Shown: positions 14,769 to 20,497 of the stretch, one piece after another | How the letters are laid out: each line of letters starts with the position of its first letter | Position numbering within the stretch: the stretch's first letter is position 1 | Virus record (IMG/VR): IMGVR_UViG_3300042922_000277 | Location: 1 to 21,712 of that record | Length of the DNA stretch: 21,712 bases | Origin: a virus | Direction: 5' to 3' (one strand) | The notes under the pieces: model-generated | The model's input: the letters and a program-made list of their open reading frames with translations, nothing else | Told to the model about the DNA's origin: nothing | The model's database searches: none | Program-made: the position numbers and the translations under genes

Positions 14769-14861
14769 AACTTTCACCCCAGAGTAATAATTTCTACGCT
14801 AAAAAAAGTATTCCTGCACAAAACGAATTATTTTTTATTAATTTGTAAATTTACTGACTTA

Positions 14862-14881
14862 ATTGCAGATATACTTGCAAT
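14862..14881 (-). promoter_or_regulatory. Inverted repeat in the leader of the 213-aa gene (possible operator)
   Basis: ATTGCA and TGCAAT are separated by 8 nt (plus strand ATTGCAGATATACTTGCAAT). It lies about 95 nt upstream of the ATG in an AT-rich intergenic region (14769-14983) that otherwise shows only an AAT-type simple repeat near 14905-14942 and no clear promoter. Size and symmetry suit a repressor operator, but nothing proves it. Confidence 0.35.
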
Positions 14882-14983
14882 AATTTATACATTTAAAAAT
14901 TTAATAATATAATAATAATAAAAAAATAATAGTAATAAATAATTAAAAACTTAATTTCACCTATTTTATTTCTTAAATATAAT

Positions 14984-15208
14984 TTACTCTTTCTCCCTTA
15001 TTGCTCCGCCTTTAGTTCTTATATAGCTTCTAGCCTTCATGCACTCTCTAAAGTCATCAGTTTCTTTTTCTTTAATCAGGCGTTTACATCCACAGTGAGA
15101 ACAGCAAAGATACTTGCCTTCCTTCTTAGTTGTTTCCACTTCTTCAGTTAGCAGTATAGTTTCCCTTTTACATCTTTTGCACTTATAGCATGTATATATT
15201 TTTAGCAT
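14984..15208 (-). CDS. Zinc-ribbon-like small protein (74 aa)
   Basis: I chose ATG 15208, with GGGTGAG 3-4 nt upstream; an in-frame GTG at 15220 has a weaker site. The N-terminus reads MLKIYTCYKCKRCKRETILL, followed 20 residues later by CCSHCGCKRLI. This gives CxxCxxC and CCxxCxC knuckles consistent with a zinc ribbon. The basic C-terminus (KARSYIRTKG) could contact nucleic acid. Similar small Cys-knuckle proteins are common near late-gene regulators of clostridial phages, without known function. It follows the 50-aa Cys-rich gene by 20 nt and probably shares its transcript. Confidence 0.65.
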   Translation of the reverse strand: MLKIYTCYKCKRCKRETILLTEEVETTKKEGKYLCCSHCGCKRLIKEKETDDFRECMKARSYIRTKGGAIREKE

Positions 15209-15228
15209 GTTCTCACCCACTTTCTTTG

Positions 15229-15381
15229 CTATTTCTCTTTTAAACTACTTATAATCTTAAGGGCTTTAATAAGTTCGTTGCTGTTCTTAACTCTGTGTTT
15301 ATAACTCTTACAGTTCTTTTTATCTTTTAAAGTAGGATATTTTTCACAATGTTCGTCACAGAATCTTTGACATAACCTCAT
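15229..15381 (-). CDS. Small Cys-containing basic protein (50 aa)
   Basis: ATG 15381 has a strong AGGAGG 5-6 nt upstream. The 50-aa frame ends TAG at 15229. The protein begins MRLCQRFCDEHCEKYP, giving Cys at 4, 8, 12 and 24 (NCKSY), enough for one metal site, followed by a basic helical C-terminus (LIKALKIISSLKEK). It lies immediately downstream of the tRNA-like element and upstream of the zinc-ribbon-like gene. Family unknown; a small nucleic-acid-binding protein is possible. Confidence 0.6.
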   Translation of the reverse strand: MRLCQRFCDEHCEKYPTLKDKKNCKSYKHRVKNSNELIKALKIISSLKEK

Positions 15382-15414
15382 TTTCAATCCTCCTAAAAAT
15401 CTCCTATTTCTAAA

Positions 15415-15509
15415 TAGTGGGTAAGGATTTGCACCTTACATGGTTCACCTGCCTCTACTATCTCCTCCGTGATGGATAGTCCCAGCGTCTACCTATTCCG
15501 CCACCACTA
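15415..15509 (-). ncRNA. tRNA-like RNA element with a 12-nt GGAGGA loop in place of the anticodon loop
   Basis: The minus strand has a Leu/Ser-tRNA-like D-arm (TGGCGGAATAGGTAGACGC, 3-bp stem, GG in loop, 15503-15485), a T-arm (GTAAGG/CCTTAC, 15439-15421, 7-nt loop TGCAAAT with G where T55 is expected) and acceptor strands TAGTGG/CCACTA (15509-15504 with 15420-15415). Between D- and T-arm no normal 5-bp/7-nt anticodon arm can be drawn. Instead ACTATC/GATAGT (15480-15475 with 15462-15457) closes the loop CATCACGGAGGA, followed by a 17-nt variable region. No CCA is encoded. It may be a decayed tRNA-Leu or a dedicated tRNA-mimicking RNA. It is certainly structured; its function is unknown. Confidence 0.65.
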
Positions 15510-15516
15510 ATTTTTC

Positions 15517-15548
15517 ATAAAACAAAAGCACCCTATTTCTAGAGTGCT
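15517..15548 (-). terminator. Strong hairpin terminator directly upstream of the tRNA-like element
   Basis: On the minus strand AGCACTCTA pairs with TAGGGTGCT (9 bp, one T-G) closing a GAAA tetraloop, followed by TTTTGTTTTATG. It is the best-formed terminator in the window. It would end the 232-aa gene transcript, yet the tRNA-like element begins only about 8 nt later, leaving no room for a promoter between them. Confidence 0.8.
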
Positions 15549-15651
15549 AAACTAAGGGGAATTAACTTGATTTGCTGTTACCAGGTTTGTATGGCCCTGC
15601 TAACAACCGAAAATCTTATATTACTATTTTCTCATATTTTTTATATGTCAG

Positions 15652-15670
15652 CTTGCCAAAATCTTGCCAA
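15652..15670 (+). repeat. Direct repeat CTTGCCAA, one helical turn apart
   Basis: CTTGCCAA occurs at 15652-15659 and 15663-15670, 11 bp apart. The surrounding stretch (15549-15752) holds no gene or promoter that I can support. Same-face spacing fits binding of a protein dimer or pair of monomers, but two 8-bp copies can arise by chance. Confidence 0.35.
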
Positions 15671-15752
15671 GTTTATAATTTTTGAAATAAGAACTAACTC
15701 AATATAAAAATACTGCACTTTTCAATACTAAATAATAAGGTGTGCAAAATTA

Positions 15753-16451
15753 TTATAGTTTTTTGATTTTAATGTGAGTATGATGAGATGGGGTGTTCTG
15801 TATATGTTCACGTTCATTTTCAGTTGAAACACTAAATGAGAAGTTATTCTCTGAAATGCAATCATCTTTACCATAAATCCATACTCTGAATATCATGATG
15901 TAATCTCCACTAATCAAGTGGAATGGCAACCCAGTATTTTCGGAAAATGTAATTATCTTAGAAAAGCTTGATTTGCCATTTATGGATACTGGAAATACAA
16001 TGCTCTCATTTTCCCAATTACCTCCTTCTGTTTTACAAAAGAAAGACCAATTTATAGTCCACTTCAAATCTGGATTAGTATTATTAGTTCCAAATATTTC
16101 AACTTGGCATTTTTTAATCACAGCATTTAAAGAACCTAAGTTTGTAAAAGTTACTGGTATATGCATTAAATCTGAATTTGGTCCATCTGTTCGTTTTGCT
16201 ATAATTATATTTTCACCAACAGATGTTATGATTTTTGCTTTTCTATGATTTTCAATAAAGTTCAAAAATGACAAGGTTAGTGCTATTAATGAAATAACAG
16301 TAGTTGGACTCACTTTAATAACCTTGCTAAATAAGCCAATTATAACTTGCTGGCTCGCCCCATTGAACAGGACAAAACATGTAATTAAAATTAAACATAT
16401 AATCATAAAATCCATAAATTTTTTTTTATTTTTCATCCCATTTTCCCCCAT
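15753..16451 (-). CDS. Membrane protein with two N-terminal helices and a beta-rich domain (232 aa)
   Basis: The frame opens at ATG 16451; ATG 16436 (MKNKKK) is an alternative start. Segment 1 (about residues 14-31, MDFMIICLILITCFVLF) and segment 2 (about 46-64, SPTTVISLIALTLSFLNF) are transmembrane. Residues 70-232 are a soluble beta-sandwich-like domain (IPVTFTNLGSLNAVIKKCQV, GLPFHLISGDYIMIFRVWIY). The C-terminal tail is His/Lys-rich. No family is recognised. It stands alone between the ArpU-like regulator and a strong terminator, with 130 nt upstream able to hold a promoter, so it looks like accessory cargo. Superinfection exclusion or host modification are possibilities only. Confidence 0.65.
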   Translation of the reverse strand: MGENGMKNKKKFMDFMIICLILITCFVLFNGASQQVIIGLFSKVIKVSPTTVISLIALTLSFLNFIENHRKAKIITSVGENIIIAKRTDGPNSDLMHIPVTFTNLGSLNAVIKKCQVEIFGTNNTNPDLKWTINWSFFCKTEGGNWENESIVFPVSINGKSSFSKIITFSENTGLPFHLISGDYIMIFRVWIYGKDDCISENNFSFSVSTENEREHIQNTPSHHTHIKIKKL

Positions 16452-16580
16452 TTAAGTTTACTGGTATAAAAATGTTCTTTAAAATTATTAAAAGTCTTAT
16501 ATCAGTATCTAGTTTATACCATACTTTTCTGTTATTAAAGAATAATTCTCAATTTTATTCCAATATATATGAATTTTTCG

Positions 16581-17009
16581 TTATTCTTCCCCAAAAATAA
16601 CTATGGCCATTTTCTTTAATGCATCTTTTTTCTTTCGTCTGGCAGTTCTTTCCCCTAAACTGAGCTTATAGCAAAACTGATAATAAAATTTATTCTCTAT
16701 ACATCTATATTTTATAATCATTCTTTCTATTTCCGTTAAGCTCCCCATGGCTTTATTAACAGCATTTACAACGTTAGCCATAGACTTAATTCTCTTTTGT
16801 ATATTCAACTTTTCCATTCTTATTGCCTTATTTTCAGTATCACTGTTATATTTATTTGTTGGGCTTATCTTATCTCTGCTATAATCTATTCCCATGCCTT
16901 CATCTGCTATGTCCTCAATTAACTCTTTTAAATTCTCTATGCTATATTTATAAGCTTCATAATCTTTAAGCCATTCAATTATTTGCTGTTCTTTTTCATA
17001 CTGATTCAT
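16581..17009 (-). CDS. ArpU / sigma-region-4-like late transcription regulator
   Basis: A 142-aa protein. N-terminal two thirds are helical (IEWLKDYEAYKYSIENLKEL, KLNIQKRIKSMANVVNAVNK). The C-terminus LTEIERMIIKYRCIENKFYY then LSLGERTARRKKKDALKKMA is a sigma-70 region-4-like helix-turn-helix, as in ArpU/RinA-type phage activators of late genes. I chose ATG 17009 because an AGGAGG lies 6 nt upstream; the ATG at 17024 overlaps the previous stop (ATGA), but the AGGAGG would then be codons 2-3. It is the last gene of the early operon, as expected for the switch to late transcription. Confidence 0.8.
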   Translation of the reverse strand: MNQYEKEQQIIEWLKDYEAYKYSIENLKELIEDIADEGMGIDYSRDKISPTNKYNSDTENKAIRMEKLNIQKRIKSMANVVNAVNKAMGSLTEIERMIIKYRCIENKFYYQFCYKLSLGERTARRKKKDALKKMAIVIFGEE

Positions 17010-17020
17010 AGACTTCCTCC

Positions 17021-17479
17021 TCATTTTACTATTTTCCCTCTTACCTTGTTAATTCCTAGTTTCTTTAGGTATTTTTCACTTGCATTAGGTATATACATAT
17101 CTACTTTTATAGTGTTACTGTTAATTCTTTTTATTGCTCCACCGGTATCCTGATTCTCAAATACTCCCATGCCCTCTAAATATAACTTAGTTCCGAATTC
17201 ATACTCTTTAGGCATTGCTATATGTCCCCTGCTTAATTTTAAATTATTAGCTCCTATTCCATCTGTTTTTCCGCAGTCAGCAACTGTATTTGAATAGTAG
17301 GATACTATAACATTTATCGAGTTTTCATCCTCAGAAAAGGATGTAGTTATATATTCTTCTCGCTTTATTTCTGATACGCTAATTTCTTTGCCTCTTGCTA
17401 CTGCTGTCATAGGTCTAGCTGGTTTACAAGCTGTTATATAAGCTGCAAAACCAACTGTTCCAACTAAGCCAAATGACAT
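17021..17479 (-). CDS. 3D-domain protein, possible lipoprotein (152 aa)
   Basis: The C-terminal half is a 3D domain (double-psi beta-barrel related to RlpA/MltA): TDGIGANNLKLSRGHIAMP, EFGTKLYLEGMGVFENQDTG and IKVDMYIP carry the three characteristic Asp residues (73, 111, 127). Such domains occur in cell-wall-active proteins. The N-terminus is a hydrophobic stretch ending ITAC at position 18, a plausible lipobox, although the usual basic n-region is missing. The ATG at 17479 is fixed by AGGAG and an in-frame TAA just upstream. It lies in the early operon, not with lysis genes, so its role may be envelope modification at infection rather than host lysis. Confidence 0.8.
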   Translation of the reverse strand: MSFGLVGTVGFAAYITACKPARPMTAVARGKEISVSEIKREEYITTSFSEDENSINVIVSYYSNTVADCGKTDGIGANNLKLSRGHIAMPKEYEFGTKLYLEGMGVFENQDTGGAIKRINSNTIKVDMYIPNASEKYLKKLGINKVRGKIVK

Positions 17480-17494
17480 TTAATCACTCCTTTT

Positions 17495-17686
17495 TTATTT
17501 CTCCCAGAGATAATCTAAAAAATCAAAGTATTCTTTTAATTCATCATTGTCCATTCTATCTATTGGTGCTGGCTCAATACCAAACATTTTTTCACTTTCT
17601 CTAATAAAATCTCTATAAGTTTGAGTATTTGAGGAGGTTTGCTCAACATCACAGATTCTTTTGTCTAGACTTTCTATATTTATCAT
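17495..17686 (-). CDS. Small acidic hypothetical protein (63 aa)
   Basis: ATG 17686 shares one base with the TAA of the ASCH gene (TAATG), so translation is probably coupled. The protein is acidic and helical: IESLDKRICDVEQTSS, then YRDFIRESEKMFGIEPAPID, ending DNDELKEYFDFLDYLWEK. The acidic, aromatic C-terminus could mimic DNA or act as a protein-binding helix. Not recognised. Confidence 0.6.
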   Translation of the reverse strand: MINIESLDKRICDVEQTSSNTQTYRDFIRESEKMFGIEPAPIDRMDNDELKEYFDFLDYLWEK

Positions 17687-18105
17687 TATCCTATAGCCCC
17701 CTTAAATTCCCACAAACTTAGCTGCCCTTTAGCTGGTATATACTTGTCTAATACCTCTATATTACTTAATATCCAAGCATACCTACCCACTGTGTAATCT
17801 CCAAAATCATATTCATTATCCGTAATCATTAGACGCCCATCTGTTATTGCATATGTGCCACTATCTTCTATTACTTTCTGGCACGCTACTAAATTACATT
17901 TTGCTATAATAACACCTGTATGATATTGGTAATCTTCCATTACTTTATAGATTTCTGGCATTTTACAAGCCACTTTATCAATGGTCTTTCCTGCATGTAT
18001 TAACAATGAGCCTCTATAATTTGTTTTCCAGCTTCTAGTTTCAATATTTTTCCCACCAAGGGCAATCAATGTCGCCCAAGGCTGTTTTATCGTTAAAGCT
18101 TTCAC
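17686..18105 (-). CDS. ASCH-domain protein
   Basis: A 139-aa single-domain ASCH (PUA-like) protein. It shows the characteristic start MKALTIKQPWATLIALGGKN, then IETRSWKTNYRGSLLIHAGK, and a conserved C-terminal WILSNIEVLDKYIPAKGQLSLW. ASCH domains bind or process RNA and nucleotides; some hydrolyse modified nucleosides such as N4-acetylcytidine. In phages the role is unknown. The start is GTG 18105, overlapping the upstream TGA by 4 nt (GTGA), so it is translationally coupled to the Cys-cluster protein. Confidence 0.88.
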   Translation of the reverse strand: MKALTIKQPWATLIALGGKNIETRSWKTNYRGSLLIHAGKTIDKVACKMPEIYKVMEDYQYHTGVIIAKCNLVACQKVIEDSGTYAITDGRLMITDNEYDFGDYTVGRYAWILSNIEVLDKYIPAKGQLSLWEFKGAIG

Positions 18106-18338
18106 TTCTCTACCTCCCTATATCCGCCGCACTTTCCACAATCTTCTCCGCAACACCTTTGACATTCATTCCTTACACTGCATTCTCCACAAGGCTTTTC
18201 GTAGCAGAGAACACACTCGTTGTAAATGCAAATATGCTTTTTAGATTTTTTAACATGATTTTGGTCATAATACAATTTTAGAGTTATTATTGTGCTTGCC
18301 ACTGCCGCAACAAATAATAGAATCTCCGTTTTACTCAT
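18102..18338 (-). CDS. Membrane-anchored Cys-cluster protein (78 aa)
   Basis: Residues 5-22 form one transmembrane helix (EILLFVAAVASTIITLKL). A basic stretch (HVKKSKKH) follows, placing the C-terminus in the cytoplasm by the positive-inside rule. Residues 37-70 then contain ten Cys in 34 residues, for example ECVLCYEKPCGECSVRNECQ and CCGEDCGKCG, enough for two or more Zn or Fe-S sites. ATG 18338 overlaps the upstream stop by 4 nt (ATGA). No family recognised. Coupling on both sides places it firmly in the early operon. Confidence 0.68.
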   Translation of the reverse strand: MSKTEILLFVAAVASTIITLKLYYDQNHVKKSKKHICIYNECVLCYEKPCGECSVRNECQRCCGEDCGKCGGYREVEK

Positions 18339-18526
18339 ATCCTCACACCCCTTTTAATCGCTTGTCCATTTACTATAACTGTCTCATTTTCAAAACATAT
18401 CCGAGCATGTTCCCATTTTCCGTTAACTTTATATCTGCAATAATAAAATATATCTTTATGTTGTGCTTCAAATCGTATTTCCTGCCCAGCTAAATAGTTT
18501 GATAGTGATACTTTTAGCTGTTCCAT
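18335..18526 (-). CDS. Small beta-rich hypothetical protein (63 aa)
   Basis: ATG 18526 lies behind GGAGGG, with the upstream TAG just before it. The 63 residues are likely beta-rich (IRFEAQHKDIFYYCRYKVNG, then ARICFENETVIVNGQAIKRG), with a basic end. It is not recognised. It ends in an ATGA overlap with the Cys-cluster gene. Confidence 0.6.
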   Translation of the reverse strand: MEQLKVSLSNYLAGQEIRFEAQHKDIFYYCRYKVNGKWEHARICFENETVIVNGQAIKRGVRI

Positions 18527-18529
18527 GTT

Positions 18530-18865
18530 CTACCCTCCCAATCTTTTTTCTTTTAAACCCTGTTCACCTTTATTCCATAGCATTCTTGAAAACTCATGTA
18601 TATACTGCATCTGTCTATATTTGCGGTAGCAATAATCCTTTAAATCTGTTTTATTAACCTTATTACTGAGTGCTAATTTACCTACATTTGCAGATATATT
18701 TGCCCATCTATCAGCTAATACCCAGGCTTTTTTACTTATTTCAAAAGCTGAAGCATAATCCTCTGTACTTAGATTTAAAAATCTATTCGCTATTTGGTAA
18801 TACTGCTCTATGTCTTCCGGAAAGCAGCCATCAAAATCGACTGTTCTTCTTTCAATAGTAAACAT
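18530..18865 (-). CDS. Hypothetical helical protein (111 aa)
   Basis: ATG 18865 is one base after the preceding TAA. The protein has an N-terminal segment FTIERRTVDFDGCFPEDIEQ, then helices (KKAWVLADRWANISANVGKL, KVNKTDLKDYCYRKYRQMQY) and a Lys/Glu/Gly tail. The many Tyr, Trp, Arg and Lys residues in the second half suggest nucleic-acid or protein contact. I do not know a named domain. Confidence 0.6.
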   Translation of the reverse strand: MFTIERRTVDFDGCFPEDIEQYYQIANRFLNLSTEDYASAFEISKKAWVLADRWANISANVGKLALSNKVNKTDLKDYCYRKYRQMQYIHEFSRMLWNKGEQGLKEKRLGG

Positions 18866-18866
18866 C

Positions 18867-19073
18867 TTAATTCACCTTCCCGAATATTCCGTTATCTCTT
18901 CTTTTAATCTGTCTTTTCCTGCTTAAATGAAGTAATAATAAAAATGTTTCATCAGTATCCCTTTTTATTGCCGCACTTATTACTCTTAAATTTATATTCT
19001 GATTCCACAATTTAATAACTTTATCAATGTCTTTCTGCTTCCACTGAAAATCAACATCTTCTAAAATAATCAT
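18867..19073 (-). CDS. Small HTH-like protein (68 aa)
   Basis: ATG 19073 overlaps the upstream TGA by 4 nt. Residues 11-55 (WKQKDIDKVIKLWNQNINLR, VISAAIKRDTDETFLLLLHL) can be drawn as three helices with a turn like a helix-turn-helix, followed by a very basic end (SRKRQIKRRDNG). A small DNA-binding regulator is plausible. Not recognised at family level. Confidence 0.6.
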   Translation of the reverse strand: MIILEDVDFQWKQKDIDKVIKLWNQNINLRVISAAIKRDTDETFLLLLHLSRKRQIKRRDNGIFGKVN

Positions 19074-19540
19074 TTTTTTACCTCTGAATAAGCATATCTG
19101 CAGTTACCGTTATCCTCCCCAGGATCGGGTATACAATGAGATTCAAATTCTTTGTATATCTCACATTCTCTATTACTCTTAGTACAATTCTTACAGTTGT
19201 TATCAAACATTAACTCTATCAGTCTGTAATAATCCTTATTAAGCTCATATGCAGCATCCATTTCAGTGTGTAATTTTTTATTATACATTTCTACTGCATA
19301 CCTATCTTCAACATTGATAAAAGCTTCTTTAATGCTGTTCCAGAATGTTTTTAAAGCTGTTTCATTTAATCTTTCTACTTTGGAATTGAACCCTTTTAAT
19401 CCAAAACTCATAGCCATTTTTAAGTTCTTATGTTCTTCTTTAGTAATATTTTGTGATTCAAGCATTTTCTCTAAGTTATCTATATATTTTTTAAGGAAGA
19501 GGAGTTGTAATCTCTCCTCTTTATTTAAATAATCCTTCAT
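19070..19540 (-). CDS. DUF5651-like protein with C-terminal Cys cluster (156 aa)
   Basis: The protein is mainly helical. The N-terminus MKDYLNKEERLQLLFLKKYI leads to a long charged helical region, and the last 40 residues carry Cys 116, 119, 126, 136 and 147 (NNCKNCTKSNRECEIYKEFE, then CIPDPGEDNGNCRYAYSE). This C-terminal pattern resembles the DUF5651 group of Firmicute phages, from memory of the family. Metal binding is likely; function unknown. It lies between the DUF1064 nuclease and the HTH-like gene. Confidence 0.65.
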   Translation of the reverse strand: MKDYLNKEERLQLLFLKKYIDNLEKMLESQNITKEEHKNLKMAMSFGLKGFNSKVERLNETALKTFWNSIKEAFINVEDRYAVEMYNKKLHTEMDAAYELNKDYYRLIELMFDNNCKNCTKSNRECEIYKEFESHCIPDPGEDNGNCRYAYSEVKK

Positions 19541-19552
19541 AGCAGCACCCCT

Positions 19553-19954
19553 CTACACTTCTTTTAATACTTTTAATTCAATACCTGGATACCTTAATTT
19601 GAATTGCTTGTATGTTCTCTTCCATTGCTCTGATTCATAGCCTTTGGTATCTTCAACCTCATAAGTACCATCTTTATTTAAGATAAGAAAATCAGCACTA
19701 TAGGTTATTGCTTTATTAGTTTCATTGCCTTCCTGAAGAATAAATTCAGGTTGTAATATATATCCTGCTATTTCTCCGGCATGGAATAATAATTTTAGCT
19801 GGCAGTATCTTTTGCATTCAAGTTGGCTCCTAAAAAATAAACCATCATACCAGATACCTTTATTGCTATATTTCTGTTTTTTCTCCTTAGGCTTGTCTAC
19901 TTTTTTACCTTGCCTTTTTAAATATTCCTCATACTGCTCTTGTGTCCAATTCAC
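19553..19954 (-). CDS. DUF1064 protein, PD-(D/E)XK-type nuclease
   Basis: A 133-aa protein. After a basic N-terminus, the core reads GIWYDGLFFRSQLECKRYCQ, LQPEFILQEG, ITYSADFLIL and YEVEDTKGYE. Glu46, Asp88 and the EDTK104 motif make a complete PD-(D/E)XK arrangement. DUF1064 proteins are phage early proteins predicted to be endonucleases of the Holliday-junction-resolvase type. The start is GTG 19954, overlapping the TGA of the 48-aa gene (GTGA). It probably acts in recombination or replication with the nearby HNH protein. Confidence 0.82.
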   Translation of the reverse strand: MNWTQEQYEEYLKRQGKKVDKPKEKKQKYSNKGIWYDGLFFRSQLECKRYCQLKLLFHAGEIAGYILQPEFILQEGNETNKAITYSADFLILNKDGTYEVEDTKGYESEQWKRTYKQFKLRYPGIELKVLKEV

Positions 19955-20097
19955 TTACCATACCTTCTTGTCCTCTTATGAATTCTAAGTGTATTGTCTA
20001 TTATGAAGCCGTTAGCATCTACTATTCCCTTTTCTCTTGCTGCTTTTCTTCTCTGAAGTGCAATATAAGTTAATTGTGCCCTTTCCTTATTGCTCAT
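19951..20097 (-). CDS. Small basic protein between HNH and DUF1064 genes (48 aa)
   Basis: ATG 20097 sits behind GGGAGGTCGG. The frame ends TGA 19951, inside the GTG start of the DUF1064 gene, and its start overlaps the last 11 nt of the HNH gene. The protein is very basic: MSNKERAQLTYIALQRRKAA, then FIIDNTLRIHKRTRRYGK. Overlaps on both sides plus a strong binding site make it a real gene. It may be a DNA- or RNA-binding accessory to one of the two nucleases. Confidence 0.65.
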   Translation of the reverse strand: MSNKERAQLTYIALQRRKAAREKGIVDANGFIIDNTLRIHKRTRRYGK

Positions 20098-20455
20098 AAA
20101 TCCGACCTCCCAATAACCGCCTTATAATATCCTCTTTTTTATAGCCTTCTTTGTATAATGGAAACTTTCTGCAAATCTTATGTGCTTGTGTTCGATTGAG
20201 TTCTAGTAGCTTTATTAACTCATTCTCTGTATAATAGTGTTTGTCTAATATACTTTTTAATTTGGCTTGGAGTTCTTGCTTGTACTCCAGGTCTATTTTT
20301 TTATTTCTGTGTGGGCTTTTGTTTCCTTTATGATCTTCACTACATAAGTATTTATAATTAAGTGGAAAATCTAAGCCACCTTGTGATCTAAAAATAATGT
20401 GATGTCGTTCAACAATATTCCTTCCGCAAACCTCACAACATTTATATTCCTCCAA
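20087..20455 (-). CDS. HNH endonuclease with C-terminal HTH-like segment
   Basis: A 122-aa protein. The zinc-supported HNH motif is complete: CEVCG (Cys7, Cys10), RHHIIFRSQGGLDFPLNYKY (His18/19, Asn33), LCSEDHKG (Cys38, His42) and SPH49. The C-terminal half has NELIKLLELNRTQAHKICRK, a helix-turn-helix-like stretch that may direct DNA binding. The start is a TTG at 20455, 8 nt after AAGGGG; no ATG fits. HNH proteins often work with terminase in cos phages, but this one lies 6 kb upstream in the early operon, so a recombination role is equally likely. Confidence 0.82.
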   Translation of the reverse strand: MEEYKCCEVCGRNIVERHHIIFRSQGGLDFPLNYKYLCSEDHKGNKSPHRNKKIDLEYKQELQAKLKSILDKHYYTENELIKLLELNRTQAHKICRKFPLYKEGYKKEDIIRRLLGGRIYEQ

Positions 20456-20463
20456 TGTTTCAT

Positions 20464-20492
20464 CCCCTTAGGGGACAGGTGTTAGCCTGTCC
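20464..20492 (-). promoter_or_regulatory. Two mutually exclusive hairpins in the HNH leader
   Basis: On the minus strand GGACAGG/CCTGTCC (7 bp, loop CTAACA, 20492-20473) is followed by CCCC-TAA-GGGG (20474-20464). They share two C residues, so both cannot fully form. The GGGG of the second hairpin is the core of the AAGGGG ribosome binding site for the TTG start of the HNH gene. No T-run follows, so it is not a standard terminator. Confidence 0.55.
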
Positions 20493-20497
20493 AATTA

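Noticed and set aside
14905-14942. AAT-type simple repeat as an origin or partition element
   Set aside because: Short and irregular, consistent with background composition in this AT-rich intergenic region.
15415-15509. Ordinary tRNA-Leu gene
   Set aside because: D- and T-arms fit, but no 5-bp anticodon stem with a 7-nt loop can be drawn, so I do not assign an anticodon or a functional tRNA.
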